A stretch of DNA of 64,000 bases from Sporomusa sphaeroides DSM 2875 (GTDB lineage Bacteria > Bacillota > Negativicutes > Sporomusales > Sporomusaceae), in NCBI RefSeq assembly GCF_001941975.2, contig NZ_CP146991.1:3097001-3161000 (forward strand), read 5' to 3'. The position numbers and the translations under genes were made by a program. Below are positions 27,373-36,208 of this stretch, in pieces. The notes beneath the pieces were generated by a model that was not told where the DNA came from, made no database searches, and saw only the letters and a program-made list of their open reading frames with translations. Every line of letters starts with the position of its first letter. Positions within the stretch are counted from its first letter, which is position 1.

Positions 27373-27918
27373 TTAGAGTGCCGTACCCTTTTTCGGTACA
27401 AACAAGCGGGACATGTCCACGCCTTCCAGTTCAAGCAGCTTAATCTTCATTTGAACACCGCCGGCAAAACCCGTCAAACTGCCATTTGAACCAACAACCC
27501 GATGGCAGGGGACAATGATAGAGATAGGATTATGCCCGACTGCTCCCCCCACAGCTTGGCTTGACATACTTTGCTTACCCATTTTTGCAGCCATCTTTTT
27601 AGCAATGCCGCCATAGGTAATCACTTTGCCATACGGAATTTCGCGCAGGATATTCCATACCCCTTGACGAAATTCGCCGCCGATGGGAGCAAGCGGCAAT
27701 TCGGAAATGCCTGGTTTTTCGCCGGCAAAGTATCTGTCCAGCCATTTTTTAGCCGTAGCAAACAGTGGAATGTCGTTCTTTTCTACCATGGCTTCGGGTA
27801 TGGTATGCCCGTGGTACTTCTGGCCTTCCGTCCACAAGCCGACAAGATGGCTGCCGTCGCCGTCACAGGCAAGGGTGATGACTCCCAGAGGTGACAGGTA
27901 TCGCGTTTGATAATACAT
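27373..27918 (-). CDS. ogt: Methylated-DNA-[protein]-cysteine S-methyltransferase (Ogt)
   Basis: This 181-residue protein has the helix-turn-helix (IPYGKVITYGGIAKKMA), the arginine-finger region (MSSQAVGGAVGHNPISIIVP) and the reactive cysteine in VPCHRVVGSNGSLTGFAGG. It transfers methyl groups from O6-methylguanine and O4-methylthymine to itself. It lies 12 bp downstream of the Ada/AlkA fusion and 4 bp upstream of the DUF1848 gene, so the three form an alkylation-repair operon. Confidence 0.95.
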   Translation of the reverse strand: MYYQTRYLSPLGVITLACDGDGSHLVGLWTEGQKYHGHTIPEAMVEKNDIPLFATAKKWLDRYFAGEKPGISELPLAPIGGEFRQGVWNILREIPYGKVITYGGIAKKMAAKMGKQSMSSQAVGGAVGHNPISIIVPCHRVVGSNGSLTGFAGGVQMKIKLLELEGVDMSRLFVPKKGTAL

Positions 27919-27930
27919 TTGCTGTTCCTC

Positions 27931-29391
27931 CTACAATGTATTCCAGAGATTGACGGTGGCATAGCTGCGCCAAGGCCGCCAGCTTTCCGCCATTTTAAGA
28001 AGCTCTTTCGAAGTGTAACCCGGCAACGCATGCTTCACACCCGCATCTGTTTCAAGGAAAGAATCCGGCCATTCCATTGCCCGCATAGCAATATACTGTG
28101 CCGTCCAGCTGCCGATACCGCGAATCTGCATCAGCTTTTTCATTTCTTCTGCCGGCTGGGCGCAAAGATCAAAATTAATCTCACCTTGCGACAATGCCCT
28201 TGCCAGTTCGTAAATCGTATTTGACCGCGCGGCAATAACACCCAACACACCAAAATTTTCTGTTATGTTTTCGCCCATAGCTGCTATAGCTTCGGGTGAC
28301 GGGAAAATGTGGGTCAAGCCCTCTATCTCTGTTTGAATGGGAATGCCGTGGTTTTTTACAATTCTTGCGGCCAATGTGCTTGCCGCCTTTACGGTGATTT
28401 GCTGTCCAAGCACCGCCCGTACTGCCATTTCAAAGGCGTTGAAGCAACCGGGTACGCGGGTACCCAGAGTACAAAGGCCGGGGCGAAGGTCGTTCATGAC
28501 CTGGAGGGTTTCATACACTGCGTTTGGGTCGCAGTATAAATCAAACAAATGCCGTACCCGCGCCAATACCTGCGGCAGCACAGGCAGCAGCGTTTCGCTG
28601 ATGGTAACGTTCAATGCGTTCTTTTGGGGGTTGTGGCCTACGCTTACCCAGCCATACACCTGCTTTCCCTCGGCATTTTGCAAATGCACAGTTCGCATAT
28701 ATTCGCCGTCTTTTACGGCTTCTATCCCCGTGATGGCCCGTCCGGCGAGGAAATTCAGCATTTTTTCCCAATGATAGGGCGGGCGATAGCCTAAAGCCAA
28801 CGTGACATTGCCGTTACGCCTTTTTTCATGTGACATTCTTTTGCGCAATGCCGTGGGCGCAAGACTATAGTGTTTTTTGAAAAGGTCATTGAAGCGGCGG
28901 AGGCTGCCGAAGCCGGAAGCCATTGCCACATCGAGTACGGACAGATTTGTGTCCGTAAGCAAGTTTTTGGCAAGCAGCAATCTGCAGGTTTGCAGATACT
29001 GAACCGGTGACACGTTGTATTCAGCCGTGAACACACGGCGCAAGTGCCTGTCAGTATACCCAAGCCGCCCGGCAATTTCGTCCATACTTAGCCCACTGCT
29101 GCAGTTTTCTTCCAGCATACGCGCCGCCCGATAGACCAGCTTGGCGGTGGCATCTGTGATTGAGGTGCCGGGAGCAAGCTCCGGCCGGCATAAAAGACAG
29201 GGGCGATACCCTGCCTGCTCCGCTGCCGCCGCCGTATGATAAAAGGTGCAATTTTCAGCCTTCGGTTGCTTTGCCCGGCACACCGGGCGGCAGTATATGC
29301 CGGTGGACGATATGCCGACAAAAAAGCGCCCGTCAAAACGCGCATCTTTTGCCTTGAACGCGGTATACAAACCAGCGGTGTTTTCCACCAT
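27931..29391 (-). CDS. Ada-type regulator fused to AlkA DNA-3-methyladenine glycosylase
   Basis: This 486-residue fusion has an AdaA Zn/methyl-acceptor domain at 1-80 with four cysteines (GIYCRPVCRAKQ, RPCLLCRPE). An AraC-type DNA-binding domain follows (LGYTDRHLRRVFTAEYNVSP, VLDVAMASGFGSLRRFNDLF). An AlkA N-terminal domain starts near 195, and an HhH-GPD glycosylase near 300-480 carries RIGGIGSWTAQYIAMRAM-type residues and a catalytic Asp in LETDAGVK. Methyl-phosphotriester repair likely switches it into an activator of its own operon with ogt. Confidence 0.95.
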   Translation of the reverse strand: MVENTAGLYTAFKAKDARFDGRFFVGISSTGIYCRPVCRAKQPKAENCTFYHTAAAAEQAGYRPCLLCRPELAPGTSITDATAKLVYRAARMLEENCSSGLSMDEIAGRLGYTDRHLRRVFTAEYNVSPVQYLQTCRLLLAKNLLTDTNLSVLDVAMASGFGSLRRFNDLFKKHYSLAPTALRKRMSHEKRRNGNVTLALGYRPPYHWEKMLNFLAGRAITGIEAVKDGEYMRTVHLQNAEGKQVYGWVSVGHNPQKNALNVTISETLLPVLPQVLARVRHLFDLYCDPNAVYETLQVMNDLRPGLCTLGTRVPGCFNAFEMAVRAVLGQQITVKAASTLAARIVKNHGIPIQTEIEGLTHIFPSPEAIAAMGENITENFGVLGVIAARSNTIYELARALSQGEINFDLCAQPAEEMKKLMQIRGIGSWTAQYIAMRAMEWPDSFLETDAGVKHALPGYTSKELLKMAESWRPWRSYATVNLWNTL

Positions 29392-29478
29392 TGCTTTCGC
29401 CTCCCTGTCTGATACTGTATTTAGTATATCATGCTTCCCGAAAATATCTGGCTATTTTCGGACATGGTTTTTTGCTTC

Positions 29479-29501
29479 AAAAAAAACAGCCTTTGAAGGC
29501 T
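29479..29501 (-). terminator. Terminator after the LpdD-like gene
   Basis: AGCCTTCAAAGGCT on the minus strand followed by GTTTTTTTT, 24 bp below the stop at 29525. Confidence 0.8.
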
Positions 29502-29524
29502 TCAGAGGTTGGGATCATACCGGC

Positions 29525-29893
29525 TTACCTGTGTTTTTGAATTACCGTGTCGGTTAACTGCTGCAGCAGCGTAAATACAAGCTGAATTTCGTCGTCAGTT
29601 ATATTGTCAACATGAATACCACAGGTCACCACTGTGTTTTTCTTTAATGTGGAAGACAAGGTGTGCGATACATACCTTGCCGCCTCATCGTCCTTATGTC
29701 CTACCAGATTAAGCACCGAGGTTGTTGCGCTGACAGCATGTTCATCCCGCAAACTTGGTCTGGGAACACTTAGGGTTACACAGCCGATATGCGGACTGTC
29801 ACCGCCGGCAATAACTACACAGAGATCATCTCCCACAGCAATCACTTTCATATTTATTGTTAGCCTGCCGCTTGCTATCGTTATATCCTGCAT
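29525..29893 (-). CDS. LpdD-like (UbiD-decarboxylase accessory) protein
   Basis: This 122-residue protein has the compact beta pattern and the motif VVIAGGDSPHIGCVTLSVPRPS that I associate with LpdD/prenylated-flavin chaperone proteins, which accompany gallate/protocatechuate UbiD-type decarboxylases. No decarboxylase (UbiD/LpdC) or UbiX/LpdB is in the window, so here it is an orphan. The assignment is by motif memory only; unknown protein is the fallback. Confidence 0.6.
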   Translation of the reverse strand: MQDITIASGRLTINMKVIAVGDDLCVVIAGGDSPHIGCVTLSVPRPSLRDEHAVSATTSVLNLVGHKDDEAARYVSHTLSSTLKKNTVVTCGIHVDNITDDEIQLVFTLLQQLTDTVIQKHR

Positions 29894-29992
29894 CTTACCA
29901 CCTCACTTGCCTGTTAAGCTTAGATTCTCTCCCTGTCCAACAAACCCTGCTGCCGCCCTGCCAAATGTATCAGGAAAATATGCTTGCTCCTA

Positions 29993-30029
29993 CAACAAAA
30001 AGAGCCTGTAAATAAATTACAGACTCTTT
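29993..30029 (-). terminator. Terminator of ahpC
   Basis: AAAGAGTCTGTAA pairs with TTACAGGCTCTTT and a TTTTGTTG run follows on the minus strand, 27 bp below the ahpC stop. Confidence 0.85.
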
Positions 30030-30055
30030 ACTTATTTGCTTTTACCGCAGGCTGT

Positions 30056-30619
30056 TTACAGCGTTCCTACCAGATCAATGCTGGGACGTAAGGTTTCCTT
30101 GCCCGGAGCCCATCTTGCAGGGCACACCTGGTCGCCATACTCGGCAACAAACTGGGAAGCCTGTACCCTTCTTAACAGCTCATCGGCGTTTCTGCCGATG
30201 TTGCCGGCAAGCACTTCATAGACAACAATTTTACCTTCCGGATTTACAATAAAGGTACCTCTTTCAGCCAGTCCGTCAGCTTCTATCATGACATCAAAAT
30301 CTCTGGCCAACGCACCTGTCGGGTCGGCTAACATAGGAAATTTAATCTTTTGAATGGTTTTGGAAGCATCATGCCATGCCTTATGTACAAAGTGGGTATC
30401 GCAGGATACGGAAAAAATCTGGCAGTTAATCTTTGCAAATTCTTCATATTTATTGGCCAGGTCTTCCAGCTCGGTGGGGCATACAAAAGTAAAATCTGCC
30501 GGATAAAAGAAAAATACCGTCCATTTACCCAGAATATCCTGTTTTGTAACCTCTTGGAAATCATTATTCACATATGCCTGAACCTTAAACTCACTGACTT
30601 CTTTTCCGATTAACGACAT
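30056..30619 (-). CDS. ahpC: Alkyl hydroperoxide reductase peroxiredoxin AhpC
   Basis: This 187-residue typical 2-Cys peroxiredoxin has the peroxidatic Cys in FFYPADFTFVCPTELEDLA near residue 47 and the resolving Cys in YGDQVCPARWAPGKETL near 166. It reduces hydrogen peroxide and organic peroxides in the cytoplasm. No ahpF gene follows, so reduction probably relies on another thiol reductase. Strong terminator downstream; monocistronic. Confidence 0.96.
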   Translation of the reverse strand: MSLIGKEVSEFKVQAYVNNDFQEVTKQDILGKWTVFFFYPADFTFVCPTELEDLANKYEEFAKINCQIFSVSCDTHFVHKAWHDASKTIQKIKFPMLADPTGALARDFDVMIEADGLAERGTFIVNPEGKIVVYEVLAGNIGRNADELLRRVQASQFVAEYGDQVCPARWAPGKETLRPSIDLVGTL

Positions 30620-30818
30620 ACTTTCGTCCTCCCTGTATTTGTATTATTTACATAGCAACCGGCTATGATTACACCCTGATTATAAAACGGTTCTTTTCAG
30701 CGGCTGCCAGCATTTATGCATTTGCACATTGATAACAATTACTATTTGATAATTATTATATGTCCATTTTTTGCCTATGTCAAGCTATTTTTTCTTTTTA
30801 TGTGTTATTTGTGTTGTT

Positions 30819-31928
30819 CTACAACACTTGCCCCAGTGCTGCGGCCATTTTTGCCGAATGACAAATTCCATGCTTTTTAATAATAGCCGTTATCTTAGGC
30901 GAAAACCAATTCATATGGCCAAAGAAGGCTGTGTCTACATTTTGAATGGCCAATATTATTATTTCTTCATCAAGGGAACGCCGGTAGAAAGCAGCATACC
31001 CGGCCATAAATAACTGAATCGAAGCCAGCAGCAGCATCATCATCGTGTAGCCGAAGGCCGCTCCATTGAAAAAATAGATGTTGGTTGTCATAAAGTTGAC
31101 TAAATAGTTCTCCAGTACATATTCATATTTGTCATATTCCCGGTCAATGAAGGTTTCTTTAATCCTCAGGTATTCTGCCAGGGAAAGCGTGTTATCATCA
31201 ATAATGCCGCGGATTTTCTTTAAGTTATCAATATACGGTTCTGTATAATCAGTATCAGCTTCACCAATTCTACTGATAATAATTTCCTTTAGGATGCCTA
31301 AGGAATCCCGGATACTGGTTGCTGAGAAGTTTATGGTTTCGGTACATTCACTCAGCCGCAGGGATTCCTCCCCCAATATCAGCAGCCGTTGTTTTAATGG
31401 CAGGCAGCGGTTTTGCAAACCCTCGATGGCCTTTGGTAAAAACTCAAAATATTTTTTTATAAGCTGCAGGTCGTATTCATCGTCAGAGGAAAGTTCATAG
31501 TGATAATTATTGGGGAGGATTAAATCAGTAAGTTTTTCATCACTGAACGTAATTTTATTTTGGCTGATAATGGTTTTAATGGCTTCACGGCAAAGAAAGA
31601 CCAGCGAAATTTCAAGGCCCCGTGTGCTTACACCGATGATTCGCGGATAGCTTTTGCAGGCATCAGGCAGATATTCATAACCATACTGCAAATTGATATG
31701 GCATAAGTTGTTTTTATTTAAAAATGAACATTGATTGCCGCTGCATTTTAACTGTTTTACCTGATTTTGCGTTGTACATATATTTTTTGTAATATCTTCG
31801 ATTCCCTCGCCGGTTATTTTGGCCAAAGTTCCTTCATCCACGGCAAGGTATGAATCCCAGACTTTATTTCGATAACAACAGTAGCCACAGGCGCGGCACC
31901 TGAAGGCTCTGACATGTGATCCAATCAT
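30819..31928 (-). CDS. FliB-type (flagellin lysine N-methylase-like) Cys-cluster protein
   Basis: This 369-residue protein starts with a YkgJ-type Cys cluster (FRCRACGYCCYRNKVWDS), followed by CSGNQCSFLNKNNLCHI and DACKSYPR. That spacing is typical of the FliB family of flagellin methylases and related zinc/iron-chelating proteins. The C-terminal half is helical and little conserved. No flagellar gene is nearby, so the substrate is uncertain. Confidence 0.7.
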   Translation of the reverse strand: MIGSHVRAFRCRACGYCCYRNKVWDSYLAVDEGTLAKITGEGIEDITKNICTTQNQVKQLKCSGNQCSFLNKNNLCHINLQYGYEYLPDACKSYPRIIGVSTRGLEISLVFLCREAIKTIISQNKITFSDEKLTDLILPNNYHYELSSDDEYDLQLIKKYFEFLPKAIEGLQNRCLPLKQRLLILGEESLRLSECTETINFSATSIRDSLGILKEIIISRIGEADTDYTEPYIDNLKKIRGIIDDNTLSLAEYLRIKETFIDREYDKYEYVLENYLVNFMTTNIYFFNGAAFGYTMMMLLLASIQLFMAGYAAFYRRSLDEEIIILAIQNVDTAFFGHMNWFSPKITAIIKKHGICHSAKMAAALGQVL

Positions 31929-32019
31929 AGCTTCTCCTTCTATTATCTTTCTTTCAAAATATCTTTATACCATATTTTAACTATTCTAGCTAAATCCGAC
32001 AAACTCCTTGTTGCTTCTA

Positions 32020-32133
32020 TTGACATCAATACTATTCACTGCTATACTGTCAATAAATTTCATAATTTTGGTTGATCAGAAAGCTGAAGACCTAAAAGCC
32101 ATTTCGATGGTTTCTTAGGTTTCAGCTTTTTTT
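32020..32133 (+). promoter_or_regulatory. CTGATCAG attenuator leader, copy B (first glycyl radical enzyme)
   Basis: TTGACA (32020-32025), 17 bp, TATACT (32043-32048); 23 bases; TTGATCAG (32072-32079); AAAG; CTGAAGAC (32084-32091). The terminator is longer than in the other copies: GCTGAA at 32083-32088 pairs with TTCAGC at 32121-32126, then TTTTTTT. Here the terminator swallows the CTGA block, so a TCAG/CTGA mini-hairpin would compete with the terminator base. Confidence 0.85.
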
Positions 32134-32208
32134 GATTTTACCAGACTGCACTGCCAAACCAGCAAGCTTCGATGTCCTTGAAAGCTAATTTGAAAAGGAG
32201 TGAAAACT

Positions 32209-34686
32209 ATGACTGACCCCATATTATCCCCGCAAGAACAACGTATTCAGGCCGAGATAGCAGGCGAACAGGTATTGCATACCCGTCAAAAAACTAACGC
32301 TATATTGCATACATTTAAAAATACCCGGCCACGCATTGACATAGAACGAGCCAAATACTTTACTCAATCTTTTCGTCGAACTGAAGGAGAACCACTGCTG
32401 CTCCGCTGGGCAAAAGCATTGAAACACATTGCAGAAAATATCACGGTTTATATTGACGATCATCAACTGCTTGTTGGCCGCTCGGGGTCGCAAGGGCGAT
32501 ACGGCATCTTATATCCCGAACTTGACGGCGATTTTCTCGGCTTAGCTATTGAGCAAATACCTAACCGGGTTGAATCACCTTTCAATATTTCTGAGGATGA
32601 TTCCCGTACTATTATTGAAGAAATCGCTCCTTATTGGCAGGGAAAGACCTTTCATGAAAATTTGGCCAAAACACTGCCGGCAGAAACCCTGAAATATACT
32701 TATGACCCCAAGGATCCGCTAAAGTCGCGTTTCATTGTCAATGAAACCGCATCCTTTCGCTCCTCCATTCAGTGGGTACACGATTATGAAAAGGTTTTAA
32801 AACGAGGTTTCAAAGCTATAAAAAACGAGGCTGAACAAAAACTGGCGCAATTAGATCCGCTAAGTTCAGTTGATACAATGGAAAGGGCCCCCTTTCTCCA
32901 GGCAATAATTATCATCTGCGACGCTATTGTTCTTTGGGCTAACAGGCACGCCCGGCTTGCTGAAGCTCTCGCAGAAAAAGCAGAGAATCTTTCACGCAGA
33001 GAGGAACTGCTAAAGATTGCCGAAATCTGCCGCCGGGTGCCTGAGCATCCCGCCCGTAATTTTCACGAGGCTATGCAAGCGCAGTGGTTTACCCAGATGT
33101 TTTCCCGTATGGAACAAAAAACCGGCACCATCATATCCAATGGCCGCATGGATCAATATTTGTTTCTTTATTATCAACAGGACCTTGCAGCCGGCATAAT
33201 AACAGAAGCTGACGCTTTACAGCTTTTTGAATGCATGTGGCTGGCAATGGCTCAGTTTACCGACTTGTACCTTTCGCCGACAGGCGGAGCCTTTAACGAG
33301 GGTTATGCTCATTGGGAAGCCGTCACCATTGGCGGACAAACGCCTGACGGACTGGACGCCACCAATGAATTGACCTATCTTACTTTACGTTCAAAGCGCG
33401 AGTTTCCGCTCCATTATCCAGACCTCGCGGCCCGCATTCATGGAAGGGTACCTGCCCGTTACCTTTATGAAGTAGCGGAAACCATTAAAGAAGGTTCCGG
33501 CTTTCCGAAGTTAATCAATGACGAAGAAGTTGTCCCCCTGTTACTGGCTAAAGGAGCCTCTTTTGCAGAAGCTTACGATTATGCTGTATCCGGCTGCTCT
33601 GAGTGCCGTATGCCCAACCGGGATACGTACACCAGTCCTTGCGCTTATATTAACTTCCCGGCAGCTGTGGAAATGACCCTGTATAACGGCAAAATGAAAC
33701 TGTATGGCAATGAGCAAATAGGACTGGAAACAGGCGATCCCAGGACTTTCGCGCACTGGGAGGAATTTTGGCAAGCGTATATGGCACAGCATATCAACTT
33801 CTTGAAACATGCCTTTATTCAACAGCATGTTATCATTAATTTACGGGCAAAACACTTTGCCTGGCCGTTAGGTTCGGCACTGCATGATTTGTGCATGAAA
33901 ACCTATAAAGACATCCATTCGCCGGTAATTGAAGGCGGAATTGATTTAGGCTATTTTGAATTCATGGGCTATGGCACAGTGGTAGATTCGCTGGCAGCCA
34001 TTAAAAAACTGGTTTATGAAGAAAAGAAACTGACCATCCTTGAGCTGCTTGAAGCAGTAGAGCATAATTTTGAGGGTTATGAGGCTACCCGCCAATTATT
34101 ACTCCACGCCCCCAAGTACGGTAATAATGATGCCTATGCAGATACCATAGCTAAAGAACTTGACCGCCAGTGCCTTGAATTCACGCGAAAGTATTCCAAA
34201 GAATTAGGAGTTCACCTGGATCTCCGGTTAGTACCGTTTACCTCGCATGTTCCCTTCGGTAAAGTAGTTAGTGCAACCCCGAACGGCAGAAAAGCCTACA
34301 CTCCGCTTTCTGACGGTTCTTCCTCCTCCCAGGGTGCTGATACCAGTGGTCCAACTGCCGTTCTTCTCTCTAACTATGCTTCAAAAAACTTTGGCTACCG
34401 TGAACGTGCAGCAAGATTGTTAAATGTTAAGCTAAGTCCTGCTTGCATTGCCGGCGAGGAAGGCACCGATAAATTGGCAGCCTTTATTCGAACCTGGTGT
34501 GATCTTAAACTTTGGCATTTGCAGTTCAATGTAATTAACCGCGAAACCTTGCTTGCTGCAAAAAAAGAACCGGACAAATACCGTAATCTCATTGTTCGCA
34601 TTGCAGGCTACAGTGCCTATTTTACCGACTTATCTCCTGATTTGCAGGACGACCTTATCGCCAGAACCGAACATACCTCTTTGTAA
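32209..34686 (+). CDS. islA: Glycyl radical enzyme 1, isethionate sulfite-lyase type
   Basis: The ATG at 32209 follows AAAAGGAG; 825 residues. Glycyl radical motif [10 protein letters not shown] with Gly800; radical Cys463 and base Glu465 in [13 protein letters not shown]. Arg184 and Gln188 ([10 protein letters not shown]), Arg673 and Phe677 (LDLRLVPF) lie at a constant offset of 5 from R189, Q193, C468, E470, R678, F682 and G805 recalled for Bilophila IslA. It should cleave isethionate to acetaldehyde and sulfite anaerobically. It has its own attenuator and no activase beside it; the activase at 46.6 kb may serve both enzymes. A 2,3-dihydroxypropanesulfonate lyase (HpsG-like) is the main alternative. 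Confidence 0.85.
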   Translation: MTDPILSPQEQRIQAEIAGEQVLHTRQKTNAILHTFKNTRPRIDIERAKYFTQSFRRTEGEPLLLRWAKALKHIAENITVYIDDHQLLVGRSGSQGRYGILYPELDGDFLGLAIEQIPNRVESPFNISEDDSRTIIEEIAPYWQGKTFHENLAKTLPAETLKYTYDPKDPLKSRFIVNETASFRSSIQWVHDYEKVLKRGFKAIKNEAEQKLAQLDPLSSVDTMERAPFLQAIIIICDAIVLWANRHARLAEALAEKAENLSRREELLKIAEICRRVPEHPARNFHEAMQAQWFTQMFSRMEQKTGTIISNGRMDQYLFLYYQQDLAAGIITEADALQLFECMWLAMAQFTDLYLSPTGGAFNEGYAHWEAVTIGGQTPDGLDATNELTYLTLRSKREFPLHYPDLAARIHGRVPARYLYEVAETIKEGSGFPKLINDEEVVPLLLAKGASFAEAYDYAVSGCSECRMPNRDTYTSPCAYINFPAAVEMTLYNGKMKLYGNEQIGLETGDPRTFAHWEEFWQAYMAQHINFLKHAFIQQHVIINLRAKHFAWPLGSALHDLCMKTYKDIHSPVIEGGIDLGYFEFMGYGTVVDSLAAIKKLVYEEKKLTILELLEAVEHNFEGYEATRQLLLHAPKYGNNDAYADTIAKELDRQCLEFTRKYSKELGVHLDLRLVPFTSHVPFGKVVSATPNGRKAYTPLSDGSSSSQGADTSGPTAVLLSNYASKNFGYRERAARLLNVKLSPACIAGEEGTDKLAAFIRTWCDLKLWHLQFNVINRETLLAAKKEPDKYRNLIVRIAGYSAYFTDLSPDLQDDLIARTEHTSL

Positions 34687-34725
34687 ACAGTAAAAACCCT
34701 AGCCGCTGCTAGGGTTTTTACTGTT
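34686..34725. terminator. Bidirectional terminator between convergent units
   Basis: AACAGTAAAAACCCTAGC pairs perfectly with GCTAGGGTTTTTACTGTT around a CGCT loop. It ends the plus-strand glycyl radical gene and the minus-strand sulfur operon (metY stop at 34737). Confidence 0.9.
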
Positions 34726-34736
34726 TAGCGCCAAAG

Positions 34737-35969
34737 CTATTCCAACTTGCCCAATGCCTGCTGAAAATCCGCTTCTAAGTCTTCAAAGTCCTCTAAGCCC
34801 ACACTAATCCGGATCAAATCATCATAGGCGCCGGCGTTAATCTTTTCCGCTTCCTGACTTGTAGCATAAATGGTAGACGCCGGATGGATAACCAGTGTGC
34901 GCGTATCTCCGATATTCGCAAGATTTGCCGCATATGTCAGGCTGTTGATCACTGCAAAAGCATTGTCCTTGGTTCCGACCCGGATCGTTAACATCGCCCC
35001 GAATTTACCGTTGAACTGTGCTTTCGCCACCTGGTAATACGGACTGTCTTCCAGCCCGGGATAATTTACCGTTTTCACCTTGGCACAAGAGCGCAAACTG
35101 ACAGCCAGTTTATAAGCAGTTTCACAAGCACGTTCCATTCTAAGCCCAAGAGTCTCCATGCCAATACTGGTCAAATACGCATTAAAAGGTGACATACAGG
35201 CCCCGAAATCTTTAAATATTCCTTTGCGCAATTTGGCTAAATAGGCAAACCGGCCAAATTTTTCGTACTCTTTAAATGCCGGAAACTTATCATAATTCCA
35301 TTTGCGTTTACCGCTGTCGATAATAATGCCGCCAATTGAATTGCCGCTGCCGTTTATATATTTCGAAGTGGAATGAATAACAACATCTGCACCTAACTTA
35401 ATCGGCTTAACCAAAAATGGTGTCGTAACAGTATTATCAACAACCAGAAGAATCTCATGCTGATGAGCAAGCTCTGCCAGCGCGGCAATATCGGGCACAT
35501 CCAGCTTGGGATTGCCAATGGTCTCGATGAAAATAACTTTTGTCCTGGGCGAGATGCAGGCGGCAAAGCTTTCTATCCTGTTATCAGCTGCATACTGTGT
35601 GGTAATATTAAATTCCTCAAGGCAATGGAATAAGGAAGTAGTGCCGCCGAAAATACCACTGCTGGCCACAACCTCGTCCCCGCTTTTAACAAGATTCAAA
35701 ATAGCCAGGGTGACAGCCGCCATCCCCGAAGCACAGGCTATAGCGCCAATTCCGCTCTCTAAGGCGGCAACCCGTTGTTCAAAGGAATCAATACTGGGAT
35801 TATTAAGGCGAGTATATACAAAACCTGGTTTTTTCCCATTAAATACAGCCTCTAAATCCTCTGCCGTCTGATGAGCAAAAGCAGATGACTGATATATGGG
35901 AGTTAAGGTAGCCCCGTTTTTTTCTTCAGGCGCATGAGCACTATGCAGCAGCGAGGTATTGAATTTCAT
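34737..35969 (-). CDS. metY: O-acetylhomoserine sulfhydrylase-type PLP enzyme (MetY)
   Basis: This 410-residue Cys/Met-metabolism PLP enzyme has FVYTRLNNPSIDSFEQRVAALE, SGMAAVTLAIL, VVDNTVTTPFL and the PLP Lys in VIHSTSKYINGSGNSIGG. It combines O-acetylhomoserine with sulfide, or with a carrier-bound thiocarboxylate, to give homocysteine. It is last in the operon with the ThiS-like carrier, E1-like enzyme and JAMM peptidase, the arrangement described for Wolinella methionine synthesis. Start overlaps the TusA-like stop by 4 bases. Confidence 0.92.
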   Translation of the reverse strand: MKFNTSLLHSAHAPEEKNGATLTPIYQSSAFAHQTAEDLEAVFNGKKPGFVYTRLNNPSIDSFEQRVAALESGIGAIACASGMAAVTLAILNLVKSGDEVVASSGIFGGTTSLFHCLEEFNITTQYAADNRIESFAACISPRTKVIFIETIGNPKLDVPDIAALAELAHQHEILLVVDNTVTTPFLVKPIKLGADVVIHSTSKYINGSGNSIGGIIIDSGKRKWNYDKFPAFKEYEKFGRFAYLAKLRKGIFKDFGACMSPFNAYLTSIGMETLGLRMERACETAYKLAVSLRSCAKVKTVNYPGLEDSPYYQVAKAQFNGKFGAMLTIRVGTKDNAFAVINSLTYAANLANIGDTRTLVIHPASTIYATSQEAEKINAGAYDDLIRISVGLEDFEDLEADFQQALGKLE

Positions 35970-36208
35970 TCTAACCCGCCCTTCTCCACTATCACCGTAT
36001 AGGTTGCGTCCCCGTTCTTGTCCACCTGATGTACCTTATGCCCTTCTTCCTTAAGGCTGCGCGGAACATTGCCAATAGGCTCGCCTTCATTCATTTTTAT
36101 CGCCAGCAGCTGGCCGTCCTCAAGTTCTTCCAGTGCCACTTTCACCTTGACAAAGGTCATCGGACAGACGACATCAGTAATATCAACAAAAGCATCTGCT
36201 TTGCCCAC
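35966..36208 (-). CDS. TusA-family sulfur carrier protein
   Basis: This 80-residue protein has the TusA signature ITDVVCPMTFVKVKVALEEL with the persulfide Cys followed by Pro, then GQLLAIKMNEGEPIGNVPRS. TusA-like proteins hand on sulfane sulfur. It overlaps the sulfite reductase gene and metY by 1-4 bases, so all three are translationally coupled. Confidence 0.92.
   Translation of the reverse strand: MGKADAFVDITDVVCPMTFVKVKVALEELEDGQLLAIKMNEGEPIGNVPRSLKEEGHKVHQVDKNGDATYTVIVEKGGLE

Noticed and set aside
26649..27443. 264-codon plus-strand frame
   Set aside because: Antisense of the DUF1848 gene, no motif.
32209..34686. Choline trimethylamine-lyase, glycerol dehydratase or pyruvate formate-lyase assignment
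   Set aside because: The Arg-x3-Gln pair near residue 184, the late Arg and the GC[ST]E context fit the sulfite-lyase group, and all neighbours are sulfonate genes; no choline or propanediol microcompartment genes are present.
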